Source: CAYWEP01 sp964613075 (GTDB lineage Bacteria > Patescibacteriota > Microgenomatia > Levybacterales > UBA12049). From it: DNA of 26,910 nucleotides. The notes beneath the pieces were generated by a model. That model made no database searches, was not told where the DNA came from, and worked only from the letters and a program-made list of their open reading frames with translations. Made by a program: the position numbers and the translations under genes. Positions 1 through 7,362 of this stretch are shown piece after piece (position 1 is the first letter of the stretch; every line of letters begins with the position of its first letter). The DNA is taken from positions 1 to 26,910 of the forward strand of contig CAZTFV010000005.1 in NCBI GenBank assembly GCA_964613075.1, written 5' to 3'.

Positions 1-135
1 CTCCACTTGAGTATATTGATTCTCTACTGTTACCGATGTCCTCATCTCGTACACAACTCCTTTTTTTACTCTAGGATTAGCAACAATATTTCCTCTGTAA
101 ATCTTTGGCTTTCTAAAGTTTCCATCTTCAGGCAT
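1..135 (-). CDS. 5' end of an unrecognised gene (partial, runs off the window)
   Basis: Reading the minus strand from an ATG at 135-133 gives 45 sense codons with no stop up to base 1. The product begins MPEDGNFRKPKIYRG and later reads RVKKGVVYEMRT. It is rich in basic and polar residues, with no membrane segment in the visible part. I do not recognise the family. A good promoter lies directly upstream on the same strand and the ATG is about 10 bases past the -10, with no Shine-Dalgarno. That supports a real start and a near-leaderless mRNA. The gene is divergent from trpR. Confidence 0.55.
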   Translation of the reverse strand, partial: MPEDGNFRKPKIYRGNIVANPRVKKGVVYEMRTSVTVENQYTQVE

Positions 136-141
136 AAATAT

Positions 142-170
142 ATATTATATTATCTTTATTAATTAGTCAA
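142..170 (-). promoter_or_regulatory. Promoter of the partial minus-strand gene
   Basis: On the minus strand TTGACT (170-165) is followed by an AT-rich block. The -10 could be TATAAT at 149-144 (15-base spacer) or TAATAT at 147-142 (17-base spacer). The ATG at 135 lies so close that the 5' leader would be only a few bases. Bases 171-267, between this promoter and that of trpR, show nothing further that I can support. Confidence 0.5.
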
Positions 171-267
171 CTTGAACGCTGGCTTTATTATGAGTTTAGT
201 AAAATAATCTGGCAAGCAGGCTTAAAAAGCTTTAGCAAAATGAAAAAAGAGTGGCTGAAATAACCCC

Positions 268-296
268 TTGACTTTGTACTAGCATACTAGTATAAT
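268..296 (+). promoter_or_regulatory. Promoter of the trpR-trp operon
   Basis: TTGACT (268-273), a 17-base spacer and a perfect TATAAT (291-296) form a near-consensus sigma-70 promoter. Transcription would start near 302-304, only two to four bases before the trpR ATG at 306, so the trpR message is predicted to be leaderless. The spacer is almost entirely filled by the TrpR operator. Confidence 0.85.
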
Positions 297-301
297 AGTA
301 C
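276..301 (+). promoter_or_regulatory. TrpR operator (tandem half-sites)
   Basis: TACTAG (277-282), CATA, CTAGTA (287-292) is a perfect inverted repeat. Its half-site sequence and 4-base spacing equal those of the E. coli TrpR operator (GTACTAG-TTAA-CTAGTAC). CTAG cores at 279-282 and 287-290 and a third, weaker ATAG at 295-298 are spaced exactly 8 bases apart, the register used by tandemly bound TrpR dimers in E. coli. An outer inverted repeat TTTGTACTA (273-281) / TAGTACAAA (296-304) encloses the site. It overlaps the spacer and -10, so a bound repressor would block RNA polymerase. trpR begins directly downstream, implying autoregulation together with control of the whole trp operon. Confidence 0.82.
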
Positions 302-305
302 AAAG

Positions 306-563
306 ATGAGTTCAGATAACTGGCAGTTTAAAGATCTTGTCAAAACACTGCTGTCTATGAAGACAGAAAACGAGATGGTCAATTTTCTTGAAGGGATATT
401 GACGCCAAAAGAACTGCTTGAGATACCAATGCGCTTGCAAATTGTGCGGATGCTCAAAAAGGGCATTCCACAACACGAGATCGCAAAAGAGCTTGGTATC
501 GGCATTGCAACCGTCACAAGGGGCTCAAAAGAAATAAAAAGAGGAAGATTTAAATATATCTAA
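306..563 (+). CDS. trpR: Trp operon repressor TrpR
   Basis: The 85-residue protein carries the TrpR signature: a helix-turn-helix reading IPQHEIAKELGIGIATVTRG (residues 54-73), matching E. coli TrpR ([20 protein letters not shown]). The upstream LTPKELLEIPMRLQIVRMLKKG matches the TrpR segment that begins [20 protein letters not shown] (from memory). TrpR is a dimer that uses Trp as co-repressor and binds CTAG-containing operators, and a matching operator lies in its own promoter. At 85 residues it is shorter than E. coli TrpR (108), lacking most of the C-terminal helix. The ATG at 306 lies about 9 bases past the -10 with no Shine-Dalgarno, so translation is probably leaderless. It heads the trp operon, as trpR does in Chlamydia trpRBA, rather than being a distant locus as in E. 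coli. Confidence 0.93.
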   Translation: MSSDNWQFKDLVKTLLSMKTENEMVNFLEGILTPKELLEIPMRLQIVRMLKKGIPQHEIAKELGIGIATVTRGSKEIKRGRFKYI

Positions 564-564
564 T

Positions 565-609
565 ATGAAAAATGCAGAAAAAAAGAAAATAGATTGGCAA
601 GACCTCTGA
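565..609 (+). CDS. trpL: trp leader peptide (14 aa, one Trp codon)
   Basis: An ATG one base after the trpR TAA opens a 14-codon frame, MKNAEKKKIDWQDL, ending in TGA at 607-609. The single Trp codon TGG (595-597) sits four codons before the stop. No Shine-Dalgarno is close; the ATG so near the trpR stop suggests translation by reinitiation after trpR. The stop falls directly in the loop of the first attenuator hairpin, and the Trp codon lies 3 bases before that hairpin's 5' arm, the arrangement needed for ribosome-mediated attenuation. One Trp rather than the tandem pair of E. coli trpL predicts a milder response. Confidence 0.8.
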   Translation: MKNAEKKKIDWQDL

Positions 610-687
610 GTAGGGAGGTCGTCCACTGTCGCGGATTTCTTATAACGACAGCCAAAAGCAATTGACCTCCTGAAAAGGAGGTTTTTT
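601..687 (+). promoter_or_regulatory. trp transcription attenuator
   Basis: Four mutually exclusive segments can be read directly. Segment 1 is GACCTC (601-606), segment 2 is GGAGGTC (614-620), segment 3 is GACCTCC (664-670) and segment 4 is GGAGGT (677-682) with a T run to 687. 1:2 is a 6-bp hairpin, 2:3 a 7-bp antiterminator and 3:4 the terminator. A separate hairpin, CTGTCG (626-631)/CGACAG (646-651), folds out the bases between 2 and 3 and brings them together. A ribosome stalled on TGG 595-597 would cover segment 1 and leave 2 free for 3 (read-through). A ribosome reaching TGA 607-609 would cover 2 and let 3:4 form (termination). This is the classical trp attenuation logic; the use here is inferred from sequence only. 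Confidence 0.85.
664..687 (+). terminator. Intrinsic terminator of the trp attenuator
   Basis: ACCTCC (665-670), loop TGAAAA (671-676), GGAGGT (677-682), then a run of T to 687. It lies 13 bases before the trpE ATG and can be disrupted by pairing of 664-670 with 614-620. Confidence 0.85.
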
Positions 688-699
688 ATTGGAGGAATT

Positions 700-2219
700 A
701 TGGGAGGAACAGAATATCTAGCAGAAATTAAAACAGCACAATCGGAGATTCAGCTTGGCAAGAAGCTTGTAAATCGTTGTAAGAATTCGTTTGATAATTC
801 TCAGCTTAAATTGGCTGGAGGGCAGTTCAGTGGCTATATAGCGAAATCGCCTCAGTTTATGCCGCACCTGCGAAATGCTGAGTTGCCTGACATGGACACC
901 ATAGAACGGGGAAGTTTTAACGTAAGATTGCCGAAAGTATATGAAGGAATGCTTTTCGTCGGGGACAGAACACTGCTTGAAGAAAGCTATGTNNNNNNNN
1001 NNGAGAAGAAGGAAAATTCTCCAGATATTCAATTATTGGCTTTGATCCATCTCATGTAATTTCTGCAAGAGAAAATAACTTACTATTTGATGGTGAAAGC
1101 TATTCAGTTCATAACCCATATTCTGCTTTACGAGACATTATGCCTCCTCAAACTATAGCCAGAAACTATGCTGGAGGATTAATTGGTTACTTAAGTTATG
1201 AGGCAGTAAATTATTTTGAATCTACATTGAATATTAAAATTCATAACCTCTTTGATCAATTTATGTTTGGAGTTTACACCGATGGACTGATTCTCGATAA
1301 ACTTACCAACGAACTTTTCTATTTCTATTATGACGCTGATAGGAGCAATATTTTGAAAAAAGTCATTCAAACAAAACGTAAAACAAAACCATTACAAGTG
1401 AAATTTATTAAAGACGGTTTAACCAAAAAAGCACATGCAGAAATTGTTGAAAGAGTAAAAGAGCATATTAGAGCCGGAAATACCTTTCAGTGTGAGGTAG
1501 GTTTTAAAACAGAATATAACATCTATGGTAACACTCTAAAAATATATGAAAAGCTAAGAATAATAAACCCCTCTCCTTTTATGTACTACCTAAAATTTGG
1601 CAATAAAAAAATTATTGGGGCAAGTCCTGAGTTACTTTTTTCACTTCGTAACGGAGAAATGACAACAAGACCACTCGCCGGAACAATCAGAAGAGGTATT
1701 GATGAAAAAGAAGATCAAAAGCTTGCCCGAACTCTTTTAAACGATCCGAAAGAAAAGGCAGAACACAATATGTTGGTAGATTTGCACAGAAATGATATAG
1801 GCAGAGTAGCAAAATTTGGAACTGTTAAGGTAAGAGACTTGATGACTGTTAAGAAATTTAGTCATGTTCAGCATATCTCAAGTGAGATTGTTGGGCTAAT
1901 TCGTTCAGAAGATGATATGTTTTCCGCTCTTGCAAGCAACTTCCCTATGGGAACAATATGTGGTACTCCAAAAGTAGAAACGATCAAGATAATTGATTCA
2001 AATGAGCCTGAAGCTCGAGGTCCATATGGAGGAGGAGTTGGACATTTTGGTTTTAATGGAGATTGCACCTTTGCTCTTGCTTTACGCTCACTTTTTATCT
2101 CAGATGAGTATGCATATGCTCAAACGAGTGGAGGGATTGTTTATGACTCAGTACCGGAGAAAGAATATGATGAGATTCAAAGAAAGTTAGCTGCAATGAG
2201 AAAGGTATTAGAAGTATGA
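700..2219 (+). CDS. trpE: Anthranilate synthase component I (interrupted by a scaffold gap)
   Basis: TrpE turns chorismate into anthranilate using ammonia supplied by TrpG. The chorismate-binding domain is intact from the gap to the end: NPSPFMYYLKF, GASPELLFS, RPLAGTIRRG, EHNMLVDLHRNDIGRV, FSHVQHISSEIVG, FPMGTICGTPK and GPYGGGVGHF are all family motifs. LLEES before the gap and RYSIIGFDP after it are the N-terminal halves of one TrpE motif, so the two parts are one gene. The reading frame changes by one base across the ten Ns, so the true gap length must be 2 modulo 3. The start at 700 has GGAGG at 691-695. It gives about 65 residues before the region that aligns with TrpE, longer than usual; later in-frame ATGs at 859 and 892 lack a ribosome site. 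It overlaps trpG by ATGA. Confidence 0.9.
993..1002. other. Assembly gap (10 Ns)
   Basis: Ten Ns, a conventional placeholder, interrupt trpE between the LLEES and RYSIIG motifs. Reading frame 1 before the gap continues in a different frame after it, so the ten Ns do not represent the true length. A real gap of 8 or 11 bases, or another number equal to 2 modulo 3, would restore one frame. Confidence 0.97.
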
Positions 2220-2818
2220 AAATTTTAATAATAGACAATTATGATTCATTTACTTTTAATCTCTATCAATATGTTGGAGAAATTCTTATTGATGTAGGTA
2301 AGAAATTCAAACTAGATGTATTACGAAATGATGAAATTACTATCGAAAAGATTAAAAAAAGACGATATGACAAAATAATTATTTCTCCTGGCCCAGGAGA
2401 CCCTAGTGATTCGGGATATTTTGGTGTTTGTGCAGAAGTTTTGACTCAAGTGGGTAAAGAAACGCCAGTTCTTGGGGTCTGTTTAGGTATGCAAGGTATG
2501 GCTCATTATTTTGGAGGTAAAGTAATTCGAGCAAAGCACCCAATGCATGGAAAAACAAGCACAGTGAAGCATGATGGGCTAGGTCTATTTAGAGGTTTGC
2601 CACAGAAGTTAGAAGTTATGCGGTATCACTCTCTTATTGCAGATAAATTAACCATTCCAGATTGTTTAAAGATTACTTCTGAATCTCTCGATACAGGAGA
2701 AATTATGGGGCTGAGGCATAAAACATACCCAATAGAAGGAATACAGTTTCATCCTGAATCTTTTGCTACTGATGGCGGAAAGTTATTATTGGAGAATTTT
2801 TTAATAGGAGAAAAATAA
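2216..2818 (+). CDS. trpG: Anthranilate synthase component II (glutamine amidotransferase)
   Basis: This class I glutamine amidotransferase hydrolyses glutamine and passes ammonia to TrpE. The protein is 200 residues, the usual size for an unfused TrpG. It has the N-terminal NYDSFTFNL, the oxyanion segment SPGPGDP (57-63), the nucleophile Cys89 in GVCLGMQG, and the remaining catalytic residues His179 and Glu181 in GIQFHPES. HGKTS and RYHSLI are also typical. The start overlaps the trpE stop by ATGA, implying coupled synthesis of the two subunits. It could in principle serve PabB as well, but no pabB or pabC is visible and the location within the trp operon makes TrpG the natural call. Confidence 0.93.
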   Translation: MKILIIDNYDSFTFNLYQYVGEILIDVGKKFKLDVLRNDEITIEKIKKRRYDKIIISPGPGDPSDSGYFGVCAEVLTQVGKETPVLGVCLGMQGMAHYFGGKVIRAKHPMHGKTSTVKHDGLGLFRGLPQKLEVMRYHSLIADKLTIPDCLKITSESLDTGEIMGLRHKTYPIEGIQFHPESFATDGGKLLLENFLIGEK

Positions 2819-2820
2819 AT

Positions 2821-3834
2821 ATGGATATGAAAAGTATATTAAACAAATTAATTGAAAAAGAAAATTTAACAACTGAGGAGACGCAACTATTTCTTAATGA
2901 GGTAATAAGAGGGATAGTTACTCCTGCGCAAATTGGAGCTGTCCTGGTAGCTCTACGAATGAAGGGAGAGACTTCTGATGAAATTGTTGGGTTCATCAAG
3001 GCAATGAAAGAAAATATGGTTCGTGTTAAGGCAAGCAATACAATTGATGTATGTGGTACAGGTGGCGACAGTAGTGGCACCTTCAATGTTTCAACAGCAG
3101 TTGCAATTGTTGTTGCAGGTACAGGAGTAAAAGTTGCAAAACATGGAAATCGTGCAGCAAGCAGCAAGTGCGGAAGTGCCGATGTACTAGAAGAACTAGG
3201 TATAAATCTTCAACTATCAACTGAAAAGGCAGAAGCTGTTTTCAACAAAGTAGGCATGGTCTTTTTATTTGCTCCACTTTTCCATCCAGCGATGAAAAAT
3301 GTGATAGCGGTAAGAAAGGAATTAATGACAAGAACAGTGTTTAACTTTCTTGGACCATTTGTCAGTCCAGCGTCTGCTGAAAAACAGCTAATCGGAGTAC
3401 CTAATGTAGAGATTGCTAAAAAATTAGCTGAAGTTGGAAAAAAGCTTGGCTATAAACATCTTCTTGTTGTTACAAGTGAAGATGGTTTAGATGAGATAAG
3501 TATCTCTTCAAAAACCACACTGTTTGAGGTGAAAAATGGTTCTGTGAAACAATCGATTGTTGACCCGATGGCCTATGGATTCAAAAAAGTTTCTAAAAAA
3601 GAAATATTAGGAGGTAATGCAGCACAAAATGCAAGAATCATACTGGATGTTTTAAAAGGAGATAAAAGCCCAAGGCGAGATATAGTTATTCTCAATAGTG
3701 CGTTTGCTTTATACGTTGCCGGAGTTGTCGAAGGTATTGGGGAAGGTATAAGTCTCGCAGAAAAATCTATTGATAGCGGAAAGGCAAAATTAGTTTTGGA
3801 AAACTTAGTAAAGGAGACACAGAAGTATGCATAA
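2821..3834 (+). CDS. trpD: Anthranilate phosphoribosyltransferase
   Basis: TrpD joins anthranilate to PRPP, giving phosphoribosyl-anthranilate. The 337-residue length is typical. The PRPP/diphosphate loop DVCGTGGD (76-83), FNVSTA (88-93), the signature KHGNRAASS (107-115) and the later RTVFNFLGP and GLDEIS are all in family order. It is separate from trpG, unlike the E. coli TrpGD fusion. It starts two bases after the trpG stop, and its end overlaps trpC by 8 bases. Confidence 0.94.
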   Translation: MDMKSILNKLIEKENLTTEETQLFLNEVIRGIVTPAQIGAVLVALRMKGETSDEIVGFIKAMKENMVRVKASNTIDVCGTGGDSSGTFNVSTAVAIVVAGTGVKVAKHGNRAASSKCGSADVLEELGINLQLSTEKAEAVFNKVGMVFLFAPLFHPAMKNVIAVRKELMTRTVFNFLGPFVSPASAEKQLIGVPNVEIAKKLAEVGKKLGYKHLLVVTSEDGLDEISISSKTTLFEVKNGSVKQSIVDPMAYGFKKVSKKEILGGNAAQNARIILDVLKGDKSPRRDIVILNSAFALYVAGVVEGIGEGISLAEKSIDSGKAKLVLENLVKETQKYA

Positions 3835-4615
3835 TATCTTATTGCGAATCATCGAGAAGAAAAAGGAAGATCTTTATGAGCAGAAAAATATGCTCTCTGT
3901 TGATGATCTAAAAAGAAAAGTTATTGCAAATAAGCCTTTAAGTAACTTTAAGAACGGTTTGCTTGAAGCAAAACACACCAATATAGCGTTAATTGCTGAA
4001 ATAAAACTTGCATCTCCTACAGAATCTTTCTTAGGCTCAGAGGACGACATTATGCAGAGGGCAATTGCTTATGAGAAAGGTGGAGCTGATGTAATATCAT
4101 TTATCACAGAAAAGCACTACTTTAAAGGGAAAACTACATCTATCCCCCAGCTTAAAACAAAAGTAAACCTTCCTATTTTACAAAAAGACTTTGTGATTGA
4201 TCCATATCAAATTTACGAAGCTAAAACGATAGGTTCTGATGCCATACTTCTTATTGCACGCTTGGTTGAAAAAGATGTACTGAAAGATTTTGTAACAATC
4301 TCTCAAGACATAGGCATTGAACCAGTAGTTGAAATTAATGATGAAGAAGACTTGGAGAAAGCGCTTGCTACTAACACTTCTATTATTGCTGTTAATGCGC
4401 GAGATTTACGGACATTTCATGTCGATGTTGATGTGGCTTGCCGTTTAATGAAAACTATTCCAAATACATTTATCAAACTCGGATTTTCAGGGATCAACTC
4501 GCCGGTTGAAGTACAAAAATATAAAAAAGCGGGGGCAAATGGAGTTTTGGTTGGGACGAGTTTGATGAAGGCGAAGCAGATAGAGGAATTTATTACTTTA
4601 TTAAAAGATATATAA
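3827..4615 (+). CDS. trpC: Indole-3-glycerol-phosphate synthase
   Basis: TrpC closes the indole ring by decarboxylating CdRP to indole-3-glycerol phosphate. The 262-residue TIM barrel shows IAEIKLASP (56-64, with Glu58 and catalytic-type Lys60), LQKDFVIDPYQIYEA with Lys120, VVEI with Glu169, VNARDL with Asn190, and the phosphate-binding GFSGI and GVLVGTSLM at the end. AEIK-ASP normally continues with S-K-G; here it reads PTESFLG, a small variation near the substrate loop. AAGGAGA lies upstream inside the end of trpD. It is monofunctional, with trpF a separate gene next door. Confidence 0.94.
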   Translation: MHNILLRIIEKKKEDLYEQKNMLSVDDLKRKVIANKPLSNFKNGLLEAKHTNIALIAEIKLASPTESFLGSEDDIMQRAIAYEKGGADVISFITEKHYFKGKTTSIPQLKTKVNLPILQKDFVIDPYQIYEAKTIGSDAILLIARLVEKDVLKDFVTISQDIGIEPVVEINDEEDLEKALATNTSIIAVNARDLRTFHVDVDVACRLMKTIPNTFIKLGFSGINSPVEVQKYKKAGANGVLVGTSLMKAKQIEEFITLLKDI

Positions 4616-4623
4616 GGAAAGTT

Positions 4624-5214
4624 ATGAAAGTAAAAGTTAAAATTTGTGGAATCAGAACACTTGAAGCAGCTCAAGCTGCAATAGATCATGGTGCCGATTT
4701 TCTTGGTTTTAATTTTGTTCCAAGTTCTCATCGGTATGTTAAGCCGAGGCCTGCAGCAGAAATTATTAACAAGGTTAAAGGTAAAATACAAATCGTAGGA
4801 GTATTTCAAAACGAAGAGGCATCGGTCGTCAGAGAAATCGTAAAACAGCTTGATTTAGACTTTGTACAACTACATGGTCAGGAGAATTCAGAATATGTTA
4901 AGCAAATAGGCTGTCGGGTGATTAAAGCTATTAATTCTCCAAGTGAAACAAGCTCCTATTCTGTAGATTACTTCCTTCTTGATAGGGTTAAGCAAGGAGA
5001 GGGAAAAATGGTTGACGTTGATAAAGCGAAGGTGGCTGCGGATAAGTATCCCATCTTTCTTGCAGGCGGTTTAACGCCAGAAAATGTAGCCAGCGCAGTT
5101 GAGAAAATCCAACCTTTTGCTGTTGATGTTGCAGGTGGGGTCGAGACAGATGGTGTAAACGATATTCAGAAGATTAGAGAATTCATTAAGAGCGCGAAAG
5201 GAGTAGCTATATGA
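4624..5214 (+). CDS. trpF: Phosphoribosylanthranilate isomerase
   Basis: TrpF carries out the Amadori isomerisation of phosphoribosyl-anthranilate to CdRP. At 196 residues it is slightly short, but the signatures are intact: KICGIR with catalytic-type Cys8, GFNFVPSSHRYV, VGVF, VQLHGQE, the acid Asp120 in FLLDR, LAGGLTPENV, and the C-terminal DVAGGVE where most relatives have DVSSGVE. AAGGAA precedes the ATG. It overlaps trpB by ATGA, and a short palindromic repeat begins at this junction. Confidence 0.92.
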   Translation: MKVKVKICGIRTLEAAQAAIDHGADFLGFNFVPSSHRYVKPRPAAEIINKVKGKIQIVGVFQNEEASVVREIVKQLDLDFVQLHGQENSEYVKQIGCRVIKAINSPSETSSYSVDYFLLDRVKQGEGKMVDVDKAKVAADKYPIFLAGGLTPENVASAVEKIQPFAVDVAGGVETDGVNDIQKIREFIKSAKGVAI

Positions 5215-6449
5215 CCCTTCGGCAAGCTCAGGGTAAAAAGGGACATTTTGGAAAATATGGAGGTAGATATGTTCCTGAGATGCTTATTCCAGCATTGGAA
5301 GAGTTAGACCAAACATACGCTGTGGCAAAGAAGGATAAGCAATTCCACAAGGAGTTTGCGGATTTACTTAAAAACTTCTCTGGAAGACCTACTCCTTTAG
5401 TGTTTGCAAAAAATCTTACAGAGAAATTAGGTGGAGCAAAAATATATCTTAAAAACGAAGGACTTAATCATACAGGAGCGCATAAAATCACTCATTGCAT
5501 AGGTCAAGGACTTATAGCAAAAAGAATAGGAAAAACTCGGCTTATTGCAGAAACTGGCGCAGGCCAGCATGGTGTTGCAACAGCAACAGTTGCAGCGAAG
5601 TTAGGTTTTTCCTGTACGGTTTATATGGGAGAAGTGGATATTGCAAGACAAAGGCCAAATGTCTTTCTTATGGAGCAGCTTGGTGCAAAGGTAGTCCCGG
5701 TAACATTTGGTAGTAAAACTCTGAAAGATGCAGTAAATGCAGCAATTAAAGACTGGATTGAAAACGTAAAGGATACACATTATGTACTCGGTTCTGCTGT
5801 GGGTCCACATCCATTTCCAACAATGAATCGTGATTTTCAGTCTATTGTCGGGAAAGAAATAAGGAAACAAATCAAAGAAGCAGAAGATAAATTGCCTGAT
5901 TTCGTTATTGCATGCGTTGGTGGCGGTAGTAACGCAATGGGTGCGTTTACAGATTTTATTGAAGAGTCGAAAGTAAACCTTATTGGCGTAGAGGCAGGAG
6001 GAAGAGGTAAGAAAATTGGAGAACATGCTGTACGCTTTCCAAGCGGAAGCGTAGGAGTTGTCGAGGGATATAAATCCTATTTTTTGCAAGACAGTGATGG
6101 ACAATTACAAAAAACACATAGTATATCGGCAGGACTTGATTATCCAGGTATTGGACCGGAATTAAGCTTTCTTCACGATACAAAACGTGTTGAATTTGTT
6201 AGCGTGACAGATCAAGAAGCATTAGAGGCTGTAAAAACGCTTGCTCACTTAGAAGGGATTATTCCAGCACTTGAGTCAGCACATGCTATTGCTCATGCTA
6301 TGAAAATCGCTCCAAAGCTCGGCAAAAACAAAATCATTGTTGTTAATCTTTCCGGTAGGGGCGACAAAGATATATTTATCCTTACTAAAGCCTTTAAAGA
6401 TAAAAAGTTTTATGGATTTATGAGTGAACTTGTTAAGGAGGGTATATGA
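5211..6449 (+). CDS. trpB: Tryptophan synthase beta chain
   Basis: TrpB condenses indole with serine through PLP to give Trp. It is a TrpB1-type protein of 412 residues. It shows GHFGKYGGRYVPE (11-23), GRPTPL, the PLP lysine Lys92 in NHTGAHKITH (relatives usually have HKINN), ETGAGQHGVA with catalytic-type Glu114, the phosphate-binding CVGGGSNAMG and a late SGRGDKD. The COMM-domain region with EGYKSYFLQD and DYPGIGPELS supports partnership with TrpA. The first nine residues after Met (TLRQAQGKK) come largely from a 21-bp palindromic repeat at 5214-5234; without them the protein would start at the conserved GHFGKYGG. It overlaps trpF and trpA by ATGA at each end. Confidence 0.95.
   Translation: MTLRQAQGKKGHFGKYGGRYVPEMLIPALEELDQTYAVAKKDKQFHKEFADLLKNFSGRPTPLVFAKNLTEKLGGAKIYLKNEGLNHTGAHKITHCIGQGLIAKRIGKTRLIAETGAGQHGVATATVAAKLGFSCTVYMGEVDIARQRPNVFLMEQLGAKVVPVTFGSKTLKDAVNAAIKDWIENVKDTHYVLGSAVGPHPFPTMNRDFQSIVGKEIRKQIKEAEDKLPDFVIACVGGGSNAMGAFTDFIEESKVNLIGVEAGGRGKKIGEHAVRFPSGSVGVVEGYKSYFLQDSDGQLQKTHSISAGLDYPGIGPELSFLHDTKRVEFVSVTDQEALEAVKTLAHLEGIIPALESAHAIAHAMKIAPKLGKNKIIVVNLSGRGDKDIFILTKAFKDKKFYGFMSELVKEGI
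5214..5234. repeat. Palindromic repeat at the trpF-trpB junction
   Basis: The 21 bases begin ACCCTTCGGC and end CTCAGGGT, with ACCCT/AGGGT ends forming an inverted repeat. From memory this is a repeat type (CCCTTCG-CAAGCTCAGGG) seen in many CPR genomes. A related CCCTTCGG ... CTCAGGG unit is nested in the repeat at 17615-17745. It supplies most of the first nine residues of TrpB after Met. Confidence 0.65.
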
Positions 6450-7234
6450 CAAAGCTTGAAGAGAAACTACAACAAATAATAAAAAGAAAAAGGATTGGAC
6501 TAATGACACATATTGTAATTGGTTATCCGACACTTGAGAAAACGATAAAAATAGCAAGAACAATGGCTGAAAATGGGGTAGATTTTATAGAGTTACAAAT
6601 CCCCTTCTCTGATCCACTGGCAGATGGACCGACAATTATGCGTGCTTGTGAGAAGTCTTTGGAAAACGGGACAAAAGTGCGTGATGCATTTAAAGTGATG
6701 AAATTATTATCCTCTCAAGTCTCTGCGCCTCTGTTATTTATGGCTTATTATAATACGGTCTTTAAATATGGGGTAGAAAAATTTTGTAAGGATGCTGAAT
6801 TTGCAGGCGCTTCTGGGCTTATTGTTCCTGATATGTCAATTGATGAAGAAAGTGAGGAGCATTTTCTTTCATTTTGTCGAAAATATAATTTACATAATAT
6901 ACAGGTTATTTCTCCAGTATCAACAAAAGATCGTCTAAAGAAGAATGCGGTGGTCGCGAGCGGTTTTATTTACTGTACTGCTAGGCAAGGAATAACTGGC
7001 GCAAAGGATAAACTTGACCCAAGTCTTACTTCCTACCTTGATGAGGTAAGAAAATATTTCTCAATACCGGTCGCTGTAGGATTTGGTATTTCTAAGCAAG
7101 AACATATAAAAATGCTCGAACCTCATGCAGATATAGCTGTGGTAGGCAGTGCTGTTATTGACGTTATCAACAGATCAAGTAAAGAAGATATAGAGGAAAA
7201 TATTAGTCAATTTCTAGGCAGTTTGAGACTGTGA
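6446..7234 (+). CDS. trpA: Tryptophan synthase alpha chain
   Basis: TrpA cleaves indole-3-glycerol phosphate and channels indole to TrpB. The 262-residue TIM barrel has the two catalytic acids in register with E. coli numbering: Glu49 in FIELQIPFSDP and Asp60 in PLADGP. The later VPDMS, FIYCTARQGITGA and VGFGIS segments are also family motifs. AAGGAGGG precedes the ATG, which overlaps the trpB stop by ATGA. It is the last gene of the trp operon. No separate terminator follows before the aro promoter 15 bases downstream, so trp transcripts would run into the aro attenuator. Confidence 0.95.
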   Translation: MTKLEEKLQQIIKRKRIGLMTHIVIGYPTLEKTIKIARTMAENGVDFIELQIPFSDPLADGPTIMRACEKSLENGTKVRDAFKVMKLLSSQVSAPLLFMAYYNTVFKYGVEKFCKDAEFAGASGLIVPDMSIDEESEEHFLSFCRKYNLHNIQVISPVSTKDRLKKNAVVASGFIYCTARQGITGAKDKLDPSLTSYLDEVRKYFSIPVAVGFGISKQEHIKMLEPHADIAVVGSAVIDVINRSSKEDIEENISQFLGSLRL

Positions 7235-7249
7235 AAATAATATTTGTTG

Positions 7250-7279
7250 TTGACTTTCTGACAGGTGATTGTATATACT
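7250..7279 (+). promoter_or_regulatory. Promoter of the aro operon
   Basis: TTGACT (7250-7255), an 18-base spacer and TATACT (7274-7279). The start of transcription would fall near 7286, about 8 bases before the leader peptide ATG. No CTAG half-sites are present, so TrpR is not expected to act here. Confidence 0.78.
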
Positions 7280-7293
7280 GTGATTAGTAACTT

Positions 7294-7362
7294 ATGAAAA
7301 TAAGTCGTCAAGCAAATTATTTTTGGTTCTATTTTACCCCCCAACGGGAGGTTTTGACGTAG
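7294..7362 (+). CDS. Aromatic leader peptide (22 aa, contains NYFWFYF)
   Basis: ATG at 7294 opens a 22-codon frame ending in TAG at 7360-7362. The product starts MKISRQA, continues NYFWFYF (codons 7315-7335) and ends TPQREVLT. Six consecutive codons encode Tyr-Phe-Trp-Phe-Tyr-Phe, that is three Phe, two Tyr and one Trp, all end products of the pathway encoded downstream. This density of aromatic codons, a strong promoter just before it and a terminator just after it identify it as an attenuator leader. There is almost no 5' leader and no Shine-Dalgarno. Its TGG-TTC-TAT-TT bases also form one arm of a 10-bp hairpin, so coding and folding are superimposed. Confidence 0.87.
   Translation: MKISRQANYFWFYFTPQREVLT

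Noticed and set aside
565..690. T-box riboswitch upstream of trpE
   Set aside because: No T-box sequence or specifier loop is present. A leader peptide with a Trp codon and competing hairpins explains the region fully.
1140..2219. trpE starting at the ATG at 1140
   Set aside because: The frame is open and TrpE-like upstream of 1140 back to the gap (RYSIIGFDP), so 1140 is an internal Met exposed by the Ns.
7250..7294. A second TrpR operator at the aro promoter
   Set aside because: No CTAG-N4-CTAG arrangement lies in or near the -35/-10; control seems to rest on the attenuator.
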